A program made the position numbers and the translations under genes. From NCBI GenBank assembly GCA_946480515.1, contig CAMLKX010000046.1:1-10592 (forward strand): a DNA stretch of 10,592 nucleotides, read 5' to 3'. The notes under the pieces were generated by a model that saw only the letters and a list, made by a program, of their open reading frames with translations, did not search any database and was not told where the DNA came from. This document shows positions 1 through 7,568 of the stretch, piece after piece; the first letter of the stretch is position 1; each line of letters begins with the position of its first letter. Source of the DNA: an uncultured Sphingomonadaceae bacterium (lineage in GTDB: Bacteria > Pseudomonadota > Alphaproteobacteria > Sphingomonadales > Sphingomonadaceae).

Positions 1-557
1 GGGGCTGTCCGTCCGCGGAGCGCTCCCTGCGGTCCACGAAGGACTTCGATCTGGTCGATGTCGTAGATCGCGGTGAACGCATTCTGGGCGTCGACCGGAA
101 TTTCGTTGAAATAGAGGTCGACCGACGGGTCGGTGCCCGAATCCGGATCGAACTCAACGCCGCGCAGGGTTGCGGTATTGACCCGGCCATTGTTGTTGGT
201 GAGTTGGAGGCCCGGCGAAAGCTGCTGCACGTCCTTGGCGTCGAAAATGTTCAGGCGCTGGATCGTCTCGCCAGTCGCGACGTCGACGCTCATCGGAACG
301 TCCTGCAGATTCTGCGAACGACGCGTGGCGGTAACGACGATCTCGTTCGACGGCTCGTTCGCCTCATTGCCGAGGTTGGTCGCTTCCGGAACGGGCTGCG
401 TTTCAGGCGCAGGCGGAGCGTCGAGGTCCGGCTGGGCCGCCTGATCGGTGGACTGGGTCGGCTGCGCCGGCTGTGCTGCGGCCGGGCTTGTCAGCGCCAG
501 TGCCGAAATGCCGCTCAGCAGAATCATACCCGAGCGGGTGGAAAGCATTCTTTTCAT
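1..557 (-). CDS. TonB-dependent outer-membrane receptor, N-terminal part (cut by window edge)
   Basis: Read from an ATG at 555-557 towards position 1, this frame stays open for 185 codons and leaves the window. Residues 1-28 form a signal peptide: MKR start, a hydrophobic core around MILLSGISALAL, and an AAA-Q cleavage site. An Ala/Pro/Gln-rich linker follows (about 29-70), then the TonB-box-like NEIVVTATRR (71-80) and the start of the plug domain (SQNLQDVPMSV, LSPGLQLTNN, TLRGVEF). The plug hallmark IEVLRGPQG is at 170-178, followed by ALRGRTAP; many receptors have TLFGRN there, so this belongs to an ALRGRT-type subgroup. A strong ribosome binding site (AAGGGGG at 564-570, 6 nt from ATG) fixes the start. 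The protein would take up a siderophore, vitamin or glycan through the outer membrane using TonB energy. The substrate cannot be told from the plug. The beta-barrel lies outside the window. Confidence 0.93.
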   Translation of the reverse strand, partial: MKRMLSTRSGMILLSGISALALTSPAAAQPAQPTQSTDQAAQPDLDAPPAPETQPVPEATNLGNEANEPSNEIVVTATRRSQNLQDVPMSVDVATGETIQRLNIFDAKDVQQLSPGLQLTNNNGRVNTATLRGVEFDPDSGTDPSVDLYFNEIPVDAQNAFTAIYDIDQIEVLRGPQGALRGRTA

Positions 558-563
558 GGAACT

Positions 564-570
564 CCCCCTT
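564..570 (-). promoter_or_regulatory. Ribosome binding site of the TonB-dependent receptor
   Basis: On the minus strand the sequence AAGGGGG lies 6 nt before the ATG at 555-557. It is the strongest Shine-Dalgarno match in the window and decides the receptor start. Confidence 0.75.
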
Positions 571-597
571 CAATGACTTTTTTGTAAGGCCGGATAA

Positions 598-603
598 ATC
601 ATA
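598..603 (-). promoter_or_regulatory. Candidate -10 box for the TonB-dependent receptor
   Basis: Minus-strand TATGAT matches the sigma-70 -10 consensus in five of six bases and sits about 40 nt before the ATG. No convincing -35 hexamer is found 16-18 nt upstream; that space is taken by the 611-636 palindrome. An activator-dependent or repressed promoter would fit, but this is inference. Confidence 0.35.
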
Positions 604-610
604 CGAGACA

Positions 611-636
611 GGCCAATTAGGCACGCCTAACAGGCC
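611..636. promoter_or_regulatory. Imperfect palindrome upstream of the receptor gene, possible operator
   Basis: Inner arms TTAGGC (617-622) and GCCTAA (625-630) are separated by AC. Outer arms GGCC (611-614) and GGCC (633-636) share the same centre of symmetry at 623.5. Ten base pairs therefore mirror exactly, with a two-base mismatch between the arms. It lies 54-79 nt before the receptor ATG and just upstream of the TATGAT box. There is no T-run on either side, so it does not look like an intrinsic terminator. A dimeric regulator site is the likeliest reading; an RNA hairpin in a leader is possible if transcription starts further upstream. Confidence 0.45.
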
Positions 637-720
637 AGCTTGCCCCGGAAAAGAGACGGTTCGACATTTTTGATAAAGTGTGGCGCGATGATCACGGCTC
701 CTCCGCTGGGGAGCAATCGC

Positions 721-3012
721 TCAGGCCGCGACGTGAAGATCCCGCACAGGCTCACCATAAAGCGTCGTGCGTTGCCGCGCCGGGCGACCGACAGATGCGG
801 CGAGGGCAACCATCTGCTCCGGCACGAGGCTCTGGCCATTCAAGCCGCCGGCGGCGCGGGTGATGGATTCATCCATGAGCACTCCGCCAAGATCATTCAC
901 GCCCGCGTTGAGCAGCGCGGCAGCGCCTTCGACGCCCATCTTCACCCAGGAGGCCTGGATATTTGGGATCAGCGGGTGGAGCGTCAGCCGCGCGACTGCG
1001 TGCATCAATACGCACTCCCGGTGGCTCGGGCCTGAGCGCGCGCGGCCTTTGCGCCAGATCGGCGCTTCCATGTGCACGAAGGGCAGGGGAACGAATTCGG
1101 TGAACCCGCCCGTTTCCTCCTGCAGATCACGGATCGCGAGAAGGTGGCGAGCCCAGTGCCGGTACTGATCGACATGGCCGAACATGATCGTGGCGGTGCT
1201 GCGGAGCCCGACGTCATGGGCGGTCCGCATCACCCCCAGCCACTCATCCGCCGAGAGCTTGTCCGGGCAGAGGATGGCGCGGACCTCAGGGTCCAGCACT
1301 TCTGCAGCCGTACCGGGCAGGGTTGAGAGCCCTGCGGCCTTCAACTCGACCAGATAATCCCGGAGTCCCACCCCGAGCGAACGTGCGCCGTGCAGCACCT
1401 CAAGCGGAGAGAAAGCGTGGATGTGGATCGAGGGTGACAGCGCGCGGATGGTGGAGAGAACGTCGAGGTAAAATCTGCCGTCAAAGTGCGGGTGAATTCC
1501 TCCCTGAAGGCAGACTTCGGTTGCTTCCCGGCAAGAGGCTTCGAGCGCGCGGTGGCCGATTTCCTCCAGTTCAAGCCGGTAGGCTGCGCCGCGCTCCGAC
1601 TTGGTCGATCCCTTGGAGAAGGCGCAGAAGCCGCATTTGTAGCTGCAGATGTTGGTATAATTGATGTTGCGATTGACCACATAGGTCACGACTTCGCCAA
1701 CGGTTGCCTTGCGCAGCCGATCGGCCCGGGTGACCACCGCCGCGAAATCGTCCCCCACGGCCTCGAACAGCGTGACGATCTGCTCGGGACCAAGACGGTC
1801 ACCGGCCTCCGCCGCATCCAGAATTCGGGTGATGCGGGGTGATGCGACGTTATCCTTGTGGACGGGAATGGCCGGCGCGGCTGCGCCTGAACCCGGAACC
1901 CATTCTTCGATCTTCGGGAGGCCGCGGGCATCAACTGACCGCAGCACTCGCGTTCGCAGCCCTGGATCGAGCCAGATCGCGGGGGACTGGGCGAACTTTG
2001 GCCCGATTGCCAGCCGCTCGTGGAGCACCCGTCCGGCACTGCTGGTCGCCTCAGCCAAAGAGTCAAGATGCGGCCAGGGCGCTTCCGGATTCACATGATC
2101 GGGGGTGACCGGCGACACGCCGCCCCAGTCATTGACTCCCGCGCGCAGCAGGGCCTCGAGCTCGCCCGGCTGATGGAGATTGGGCGGTGCCTGGATGGTC
2201 ATCTCAGGTCCAAGGATCAGGCGCGCGGCGGCGATCGTCCACAGATGCTCTTCGAGGCTGGGCTCCGGCGCGGCCGCCATGCGCGTGCCCGGCTTGGCCC
2301 GGAAATTCTGGATGATGACTTCCTGGATGTGTCCGTAGCGCGCGTGCAGGTCGCGGATCGCAGTCAGCGCGGCAATCCGCTCTGACCTGCTTTCGCCGAT
2401 GCCGATCAACAGGCCGGTCGTGAACGGAACACGCGCCTCGCCCGCTAGCTTAATCGATTGCAGCCGTGCAGCGGGGTGCTTGTCGGGAGAGCCGTAATGC
2501 GGTCCGCCCCGATCGCAAAGGCGCTCGGCCGTACTTTCGAGCATGATCCCCATCGAGGCCGCGTGGGGGCGCAGCATGGCGTAATCGTCGGCGCCCATCA
2601 GGCCGGGGTTGAGGTGGGGGAGCAGGCTTGTCTCGTCGAGCACCATTCGCGCCATGTCGGCGAGATAACTCAGGGTCGTCTGACGCCCCAGAGTCGCGAG
2701 AGCGTCGCGCGCAATCGCGTAGCGCGCCTCGGGCCGATCGCCGAGCGTGAACAGCGCTTCCCGGCAACCAGCCCGCTCACCGGCACGCGCCAGCTCCAGC
2801 ACTTCTTCCCGGCTCATGAACGGATTTCCTGCGTCCCGAGGAGCCTTGGCGAAAGTGCAGTAATGGCAGACGTCGCGGCACAGGCGAGTCAACGGGATGA
2901 AGATTTTTCGCGAGTAGGTCACGAGCTGCCCGTGAGCCGATAATGTCGCCTCCTCGGCGGCCGCCATCAGCTCGGAAAGAGAGGCTGTCTCCAGCGCGCG
3001 TTCAGCAATCAC
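721..3012 (-). CDS. fbiC: FO synthase, fused CofG-CofH (7,8-didemethyl-8-hydroxy-5-deazariboflavin synthase)
   Basis: This protein of about 763 residues contains two radical-SAM modules. The N-terminal CofG-like half has C45-x3-C49-x2-C52 (CRDVCHYC) and a SAM-binding GIGES loop at 204-208. The C-terminal CofH-like half has C456-x3-C460-x2-C463 (CSYKCGFC, after NRNINYTNI). Each triplet binds a 4Fe-4S cluster. In the family, the CofH part joins a tyrosine-derived fragment to 5-amino-6-ribitylaminouracil and the CofG part closes the ring to give FO, the chromophore of F420. Fused forms are usual in actinobacteria (FbiC, about 850 aa); this one is somewhat shorter but keeps both halves. A TTG at 3018 is in frame, but the AAGG Shine-Dalgarno lies 1 nt from it and 7 nt from the GTG at 3012, so GTG is preferred. 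It is the last gene of the run, about 25-30 nt after the GH1-RmlD gene. No cofC, cofD, cofE or photolyase gene is visible. Confidence 0.93.
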   Translation of the reverse strand: MIAERALETASLSELMAAAEEATLSAHGQLVTYSRKIFIPLTRLCRDVCHYCTFAKAPRDAGNPFMSREEVLELARAGERAGCREALFTLGDRPEARYAIARDALATLGRQTTLSYLADMARMVLDETSLLPHLNPGLMGADDYAMLRPHAASMGIMLESTAERLCDRGGPHYGSPDKHPAARLQSIKLAGEARVPFTTGLLIGIGESRSERIAALTAIRDLHARYGHIQEVIIQNFRAKPGTRMAAAPEPSLEEHLWTIAAARLILGPEMTIQAPPNLHQPGELEALLRAGVNDWGGVSPVTPDHVNPEAPWPHLDSLAEATSSAGRVLHERLAIGPKFAQSPAIWLDPGLRTRVLRSVDARGLPKIEEWVPGSGAAAPAIPVHKDNVASPRITRILDAAEAGDRLGPEQIVTLFEAVGDDFAAVVTRADRLRKATVGEVVTYVVNRNINYTNICSYKCGFCAFSKGSTKSERGAAYRLELEEIGHRALEASCREATEVCLQGGIHPHFDGRFYLDVLSTIRALSPSIHIHAFSPLEVLHGARSLGVGLRDYLVELKAAGLSTLPGTAAEVLDPEVRAILCPDKLSADEWLGVMRTAHDVGLRSTATIMFGHVDQYRHWARHLLAIRDLQEETGGFTEFVPLPFVHMEAPIWRKGRARSGPSHRECVLMHAVARLTLHPLIPNIQASWVKMGVEGAAALLNAGVNDLGGVLMDESITRAAGGLNGQSLVPEQMVALAASVGRPARQRTTLYGEPVRDLHVAA

Positions 3013-3043
3013 CGGCAAGCCTTATGGGGCGAACCGCCGCACA

Positions 3044-5203
3044 TCAACCCACCGAGGCAACAGCGACGCGATCGCCCAGCGGAATGCCGTCGGCATAGGC
3101 CACAAAATCCGACAGGGCGGACTCCAACGGCCGGAGCAAGGTTCCCCGGTCGCTGGTGAGGCTGGTGTCCGCATAAAGGCCGTTCGTTTCGCGGATCGAC
3201 CGGGGATCGAAACCACGGCGATCTGCCACTTCACAGGCCAGTTGGTGCCAGCTGACCGACCCTTCGTTGGCGAGGTGCCACACCCCAGCCTCGTCATCGA
3301 GCAACAAGTCGAGTGCAGCATGAACCAGGTCAGGCACATAAGTGGCCGACACGACCACCGTCCCGCTTGCCTCAACCTCCTCACCACGCGACAGGCGATC
3401 CAGCGTCGTTCGGAGGAAGTTGTACGTGTCCCATGGGCCGAAGAAGGCGCTCGTGCGGATGACGAGGGCGTCTGGGCAACTCGCGAGCACAAGCCGTTCC
3501 GCCGCCGCCTTGCTGTGACCGTAAACGCAAGCGGGATTGGTGGGGTCGATCTCCCGGTAAGAACGACCGAGCTGGCCATCGAACACCAGGTCGGAGGAGA
3601 AAGTGACAAGCGGCAGCCCCTGCTTGGCGCAGGCAATGGCCAATCGTTCAGCTCCATGTGCGTTTGCGCGAAAGCAGGCACCGCGTTCTCGCTCTGCATC
3701 GGGCACGCGGACATAGCCCGCGGCATTGATAACGGCCCAAGGCTTGTGCCGTTCGATCGCGGCAGCGACGGATCGATCGTCGGAGATATCGAGCTCGGGA
3801 CGTCCAGTTAGAACATGGGCTAGTCCGCGATGATCGCACAGGCGGGAAAAGGCCTGGCCGAGAGTGCCGGTAGCCCCGGTGATCAGAACTGGACGAGCGT
3901 TCGTGTTTGCTGCGGCCGGGGTTCTCGCGCAGTAGAACCTGCCTGGCCGCTGCCACCAGCCGGGAGTGTCCAACACTGGGTGCGAAAAGCTGCCTGATTG
4001 GCCAATCGCATGCGCGGCCTTCGCCAGCAGGGTCGGACGCGGAGCAGGTGAGCGGATGTCGAACGGCCCGCAGTCGTAGTGGCCGTCGGGCAGGGTCAGC
4101 AATGAACGCCAGTCGAACGCTCCGAACATTGACCACAGCGTCACCGCACGGACGTCGACTCCGGCTTGGCGGGCCTGCTCGGCGCCGCTCCACACGTCGC
4201 ACAGCCACCGGACCTGCTCGTCGCGGGTGCAGCCATGATGAACCTCGGTGATGGCCAGGGGAATGCCATAGCGCTCCCAGGCTTCCTTGAGGCGAAGCGC
4301 GGTGCCCACGTCGGCTTTAAGCTCGGGAATGCGGACAGCTTCCGCATCGACATAGATGTCACGGCCGTTCGAGCCGGCGCTCAGGTCCGGGTAGAGTTCG
4401 GTTCGCTCGTCAAGGTAGCGCTCGCTGGTCAGATAATGGTTGATGCCGATCACGTCCGGCCTGGCCTCGCCAGACTCCAGATTGCTGAGGGTGTGTTCCG
4501 GAACGCCGCTCTCGAGCATCCAGCCGTGGAAAGGATGTCCGGAGTCTACCCGGCCGCAAAGCAAATCGAGGCTGAGCCAACGGCGCTCGTTTTCATGCTC
4601 CGCCTGATAGGTCAGGGCGGGAGTGGAGAAAGTCTTGCCGAGATCCTCAGTAACAACCAGCCGGGCATTGGAGACATGCTTCCTGATCTCGCGCATCGCC
4701 AGGAGCGTCCCCGCGCATTCGTTGGCAAGCGCTCTGAACATCGCTTCCATGCTGCGCTGGTGCGGGTACCAGTGGCCGTAGAGGCAGGAAAAGCGCGCCG
4801 TGGTCAGCGGTTCGTTAACGGGCGTCCAGTCCTCGATCCACGGAAAGTGCTTGGCGACGCGGCTTGCATAGTCTCCCAGCAGGCGCGGGAAATCCGGGTC
4901 AAGCAAATCGGTATACCGTGGTCCGGAGCCATGGTGCACCAGGCCGCCAATGACCCGGATGCCAAGCTCGCGCAGCCTTTCGAGCCTTTGCTCGTGCCAT
5001 TCGATGGCGAATTGGTCCGGCCGGTCGGTCGCGACGCTCTCCCACAGGATGGGATAGCGCACTGCCCGGATCCCGAGCTCGACCAGCAGGTCGAGGTCGC
5101 TCAGGCGATCGCGGTGGCCGGTCTCCGCGATCTGATCTCGATACTCATTGCCGATGCGAACGATGGTGCATTCCAGTCCGCCCCAAAGCTCCAGCGGTTG
5201 CAT
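3044..5203 (-). CDS. Fusion protein: GH1-like glycosidase domain plus RmlD-like sugar-nucleotide reductase domain
   Basis: Of 719 residues, about 1-425 resemble a family 1 glycoside hydrolase TIM barrel: GGLECT start, RYPILWE, the acid/base motif TPVNEP (E131) and the nucleophile-type motif ITEVHHG (E320, in place of ITENG), then LWSMFGAFDW. Both catalytic glutamates are kept, though the barrel looks shorter than classical beta-glucosidases. Residues about 437-719 are an RmlD-type extended short-chain dehydrogenase: nucleotide-binding GATGTLG (443-449), FSSDLVFDG (535-543) and the active-site Y561-x3-K565 (YGHSK). RmlD reduces dTDP-4-keto-rhamnose with NAD(P)H. No signal peptide or membrane segment is seen, so it should be cytoplasmic. 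The ATG is 5 nt after the glf stop, which suggests translational coupling; the ribosome binding site is weak. The substrate is unknown. The neighbours point to glycan or nucleotide-sugar tailoring rather than sugar catabolism. Confidence 0.87.
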   Translation of the reverse strand: MQPLELWGGLECTIVRIGNEYRDQIAETGHRDRLSDLDLLVELGIRAVRYPILWESVATDRPDQFAIEWHEQRLERLRELGIRVIGGLVHHGSGPRYTDLLDPDFPRLLGDYASRVAKHFPWIEDWTPVNEPLTTARFSCLYGHWYPHQRSMEAMFRALANECAGTLLAMREIRKHVSNARLVVTEDLGKTFSTPALTYQAEHENERRWLSLDLLCGRVDSGHPFHGWMLESGVPEHTLSNLESGEARPDVIGINHYLTSERYLDERTELYPDLSAGSNGRDIYVDAEAVRIPELKADVGTALRLKEAWERYGIPLAITEVHHGCTRDEQVRWLCDVWSGAEQARQAGVDVRAVTLWSMFGAFDWRSLLTLPDGHYDCGPFDIRSPAPRPTLLAKAAHAIGQSGSFSHPVLDTPGWWQRPGRFYCARTPAAANTNARPVLITGATGTLGQAFSRLCDHRGLAHVLTGRPELDISDDRSVAAAIERHKPWAVINAAGYVRVPDAERERGACFRANAHGAERLAIACAKQGLPLVTFSSDLVFDGQLGRSYREIDPTNPACVYGHSKAAAERLVLASCPDALVIRTSAFFGPWDTYNFLRTTLDRLSRGEEVEASGTVVVSATYVPDLVHAALDLLLDDEAGVWHLANEGSVSWHQLACEVADRRGFDPRSIRETNGLYADTSLTSDRGTLLRPLESALSDFVAYADGIPLGDRVAVASVG

Positions 5204-5208
5204 TGGTA

Positions 5209-6378
5209 TTACTCGGCGGCGACCAGCGGCTCGTCGAAACTTACCCGCGCTGGGCGCGAGGCGTCGATGCGCCTGAACGTCGCCAGTGCCTGTGCGACGA
5301 TCTGGTCCATGTTGTAATAGCGATAAGTCGCCAGCCGGCCGACGAACGTCACATCGGGCGTTGCGTCGGCGAGCGCTTCGTACTGCTTGAACAATGTCTG
5401 GTTCTCGGGCCGGGGGACCGGATAATAGGGATCGCCTTCGGCCGCGGGATATTCGACCGTAATGCTGGTCTTGGCGTGATCCTGGCCGGTCAGATGTTTA
5501 TATTCCGTGATCCGCGTAAATTCGACGTCGGGCGACGGGTAATTGACAACTGCCACCGGCTGATAGTCGCGCTGGTCGAGCGTTCGATGCTCGAAGCGGA
5601 GACTTCGGTACGGCAGCTTCCCGAAGCGAAAATCGAAATACTCGTCGATCGGCCCGGTGTAGATGATGTGGTCTGCCCTGACCTCGTCTCGAACGTCCAG
5701 AAAGTTGGTCCCAAGTGCCTTTTCGATCAACGGATGGTCCAGCATCCGCTCGAACATCCGCGTGTACCCCTCAAGCGGCATCGCCTGGAAAGAGTCGCCG
5801 AAGTAGCGATCGTCGTCGTTCGTGCGGGTGGGGATGCGTGCCGTCACCGATCGGTCCAGCTCGCTCGGGTCCAGTCCCCACTGTTTGCGGGTATAGCCGC
5901 GAAAGAACAGCTCATAGAGCTCGCGGCCAACCGCGCTGACCACCACATCCTCGGACGTGCGGATTGTTTCGACTGGCTCGGCACGTGACGCTAGGAAAGC
6001 GGCGGTATCCTCGTCTGACCTGAGGTCGAGGCCAAACAAGCGGTTGAGTGTAGTGCGATTGATCGGGATCGGCACCTGCATACCGCGGACCATCGCCAGC
6101 ACCCGATGTTCGTACGGTCGCCAGCGCGTGAACTGGGAGAGGTAGTCGACGACGGCCTGGCTGTTGGTGTGGAAGATGTGCGGACCGTAGCGGTGGATGA
6201 GGATCCCGGCCGAATCCAGCTCATCGAACGCGTTGCCGCCGATATGATCGCGTTTGTCGATCATCAGGACTCGGGCGGAGTGTTGGCTGGCGAGACGCTC
6301 AGCGATCACTGCTCCGGCGAAACCGCAACCAACGATCAGGTAATCGTAGTGTCGCCCAGAATTGCGCCGGCCCCTCAT
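5209..6378 (-). CDS. glf: UDP-galactopyranose mutase
   Basis: The protein converts UDP-galactopyranose to UDP-galactofuranose using reduced FAD, in the cytoplasm, and supplies galactofuranose for surface glycans. Its 389 residues match the usual bacterial length of about 370-390. The FAD-binding VGCGFAGAVIAE is at 16-27, with the acidic end of the second strand at D41 and IGGN at 46-49. Family motifs follow: GPHIFHT (65-71), YTRKQWGLDP (162-171), RYFGDSF with PLEGYT (191-206), TGPIDEYFDFRFGKLPYRSL (241-260), EYKH (292-295) and the C-terminal GRLATYRYYNMDQ (347-359). The start ATG overlaps the stop of the preceding glycosyltransferase gene as ATGA (6375-6378), and the next gene begins 5 nt after its stop, so it sits in the middle of an operon. 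Confidence 0.97.
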   Translation of the reverse strand: MRGRRNSGRHYDYLIVGCGFAGAVIAERLASQHSARVLMIDKRDHIGGNAFDELDSAGILIHRYGPHIFHTNSQAVVDYLSQFTRWRPYEHRVLAMVRGMQVPIPINRTTLNRLFGLDLRSDEDTAAFLASRAEPVETIRTSEDVVVSAVGRELYELFFRGYTRKQWGLDPSELDRSVTARIPTRTNDDDRYFGDSFQAMPLEGYTRMFERMLDHPLIEKALGTNFLDVRDEVRADHIIYTGPIDEYFDFRFGKLPYRSLRFEHRTLDQRDYQPVAVVNYPSPDVEFTRITEYKHLTGQDHAKTSITVEYPAAEGDPYYPVPRPENQTLFKQYEALADATPDVTFVGRLATYRYYNMDQIVAQALATFRRIDASRPARVSFDEPLVAAE

Positions 6379-7568
6379 TCTGCGGCGACCATGGCCGGAG
6401 CCGCCTGCATTACTGCCTCACCAATGAGCTGGTCCATCTGCGATCGGGTAATGTCCCAACTCATTGCGGAGAGCTTGCGATCGACCTCGCCAAGCCAGCT
6501 GCCATCGCTGTAGGCAAGCTCGAGGGCAGCTTCGCAAGCGGCGACGAACTCGTCGGCGGTGCCGGCGATCCGAACCCCAGCGAGGCGGCCATATTCGCGT
6601 TCAACGTCGCGGATCGGAGTGGATACGACCGGTTTCCCGGCAGCCAGATATTCCGGAGTCTTGGTCGGGGAGATGAACCGGGTGGCGGCGTTGATGGCAA
6701 AGGGCATCAGCGCCACGTCCCAATCGGACAGCAGGTCGGGGAGCTCTTGATAGGTCTTGCTCCCGAGATATTCGATGTTCGGCCGGCGGGGCAGGTCCTC
6801 CGGCGAAATCTTCACCACCGGACCAACGATCTTGAATTCCCAATTAGGCCGCTGCTCCGCGACCGCCGCCAGCAGGGCGGAGTCGAACCGCTCATCGAGG
6901 ACTCCGTAGAAGCCGAGCCTGGGCGCCGGCTGTGTGCGGTCTCGACGTGGGGTGGCGGCTAGGCGCTTGCGCGCCTGCGCAAAATGCTGGCGGTCGACGG
7001 ATGAAGGGAAGGGATGGACGTTCGGGTGGGCAGCGCGCTTGGCTTCGAACAGGCTATAACCGCCGGTGAACACCACATCCGCTACGGACAGCAATTCTTG
7101 CTCCAGCCCGAGCAGCTCGGCAGGCGCGAAGCGGAAGTTCGCCAGCTCGTCCATGCAATCATAGACGGTGCAGTCGGAAGCGAGATGCCGCGAGAAGGGC
7201 AACATCATCGGCGTATAATACCAGCGCACCCGCGGCCCTCCGGTTTCTGCGACATGCTGGTCCAGGAGGGTTTGGAGGGCTGACATCTGCTCGGCCGGAG
7301 CGAATGAGGCGGGCAGGTGCGGGGTGAGGATGGTCAGCCCAGGCTGCACTTCCCGCCGCTCAAGGCGCGGGTCAAGCTCGCCTTCCACTATCGCCTCTTC
7401 CCAGAAGTAGATCTGATAGTCGAATGCAAATCGCGACATCAAATGTTGGGGTCGTTGGAAGACAAAATTCCAGCGCAAGTGAGAAAAACACATGATAGTC
7501 GGTTTATGATTTGGAGTAGAACAAGAGGAATTATTGTAGATGTAATCTATGTAAGATCGTTTAATCAT
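6375..7568 (-). CDS. GT-B fold glycosyltransferase (TuaH-like), first gene of the glf run
   Basis: This protein of 397 residues has the layout of a two-Rossmann GT-B glycosyltransferase. The N-terminal half carries CFSHLRWNFVFQRPQHL (27-43), typical of the family often annotated as TuaH-like or group 1. The C-terminal half has PRLGFYGVLDERFD (216-229), the phosphate-contacting FKIVGP, YLGSKTYQELP and the donor-binding stretch ISPTKTPEYLAAGKPVVSTP (299-318). No transmembrane helix or signal peptide is visible. It probably transfers a sugar from a nucleotide donor to a glycan; with glf next door, UDP-galactofuranose is a candidate donor, but this is inference. The start at 7568 is supported by AGGAAG at 7579-7584 (10 nt away). 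An ATG at codon 26 (7493) lies right before the conserved domain but has no ribosome binding site. The first 25 codons are unusually AT-rich. Its stop overlaps the glf start (ATGA). Confidence 0.9.
   Translation of the reverse strand: MIKRSYIDYIYNNSSCSTPNHKPTIMCFSHLRWNFVFQRPQHLMSRFAFDYQIYFWEEAIVEGELDPRLERREVQPGLTILTPHLPASFAPAEQMSALQTLLDQHVAETGGPRVRWYYTPMMLPFSRHLASDCTVYDCMDELANFRFAPAELLGLEQELLSVADVVFTGGYSLFEAKRAAHPNVHPFPSSVDRQHFAQARKRLAATPRRDRTQPAPRLGFYGVLDERFDSALLAAVAEQRPNWEFKIVGPVVKISPEDLPRRPNIEYLGSKTYQELPDLLSDWDVALMPFAINAATRFISPTKTPEYLAAGKPVVSTPIRDVEREYGRLAGVRIAGTADEFVAACEAALELAYSDGSWLGEVDRKLSAMSWDITRSQMDQLIGEAVMQAAPAMVAAE

Noticed and set aside
204..587. Plus-strand open frame (127 codons) at the left end
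   Set aside because: It lies opposite the TonB-dependent receptor, whose signal peptide, TonB box and plug motifs are clear on the minus strand.
697..714. Hairpin GCTCC...GGAGC just after the fbiC stop
   Set aside because: A five-pair stem with an eight-base loop and no following T-run, too weak to call an intrinsic terminator.
4166..5317. Long plus-strand open frame (383 codons) opposite the GH1-RmlD gene
   Set aside because: It is antisense to a gene with clear catalytic motifs, has no recognisable domain, and long antisense frames are common in high-GC DNA.
5203..5988. Plus-strand open frame (261 codons) opposite glf
   Set aside because: A shadow of the well-supported UDP-galactopyranose mutase, with no domain or ribosome binding site of its own.
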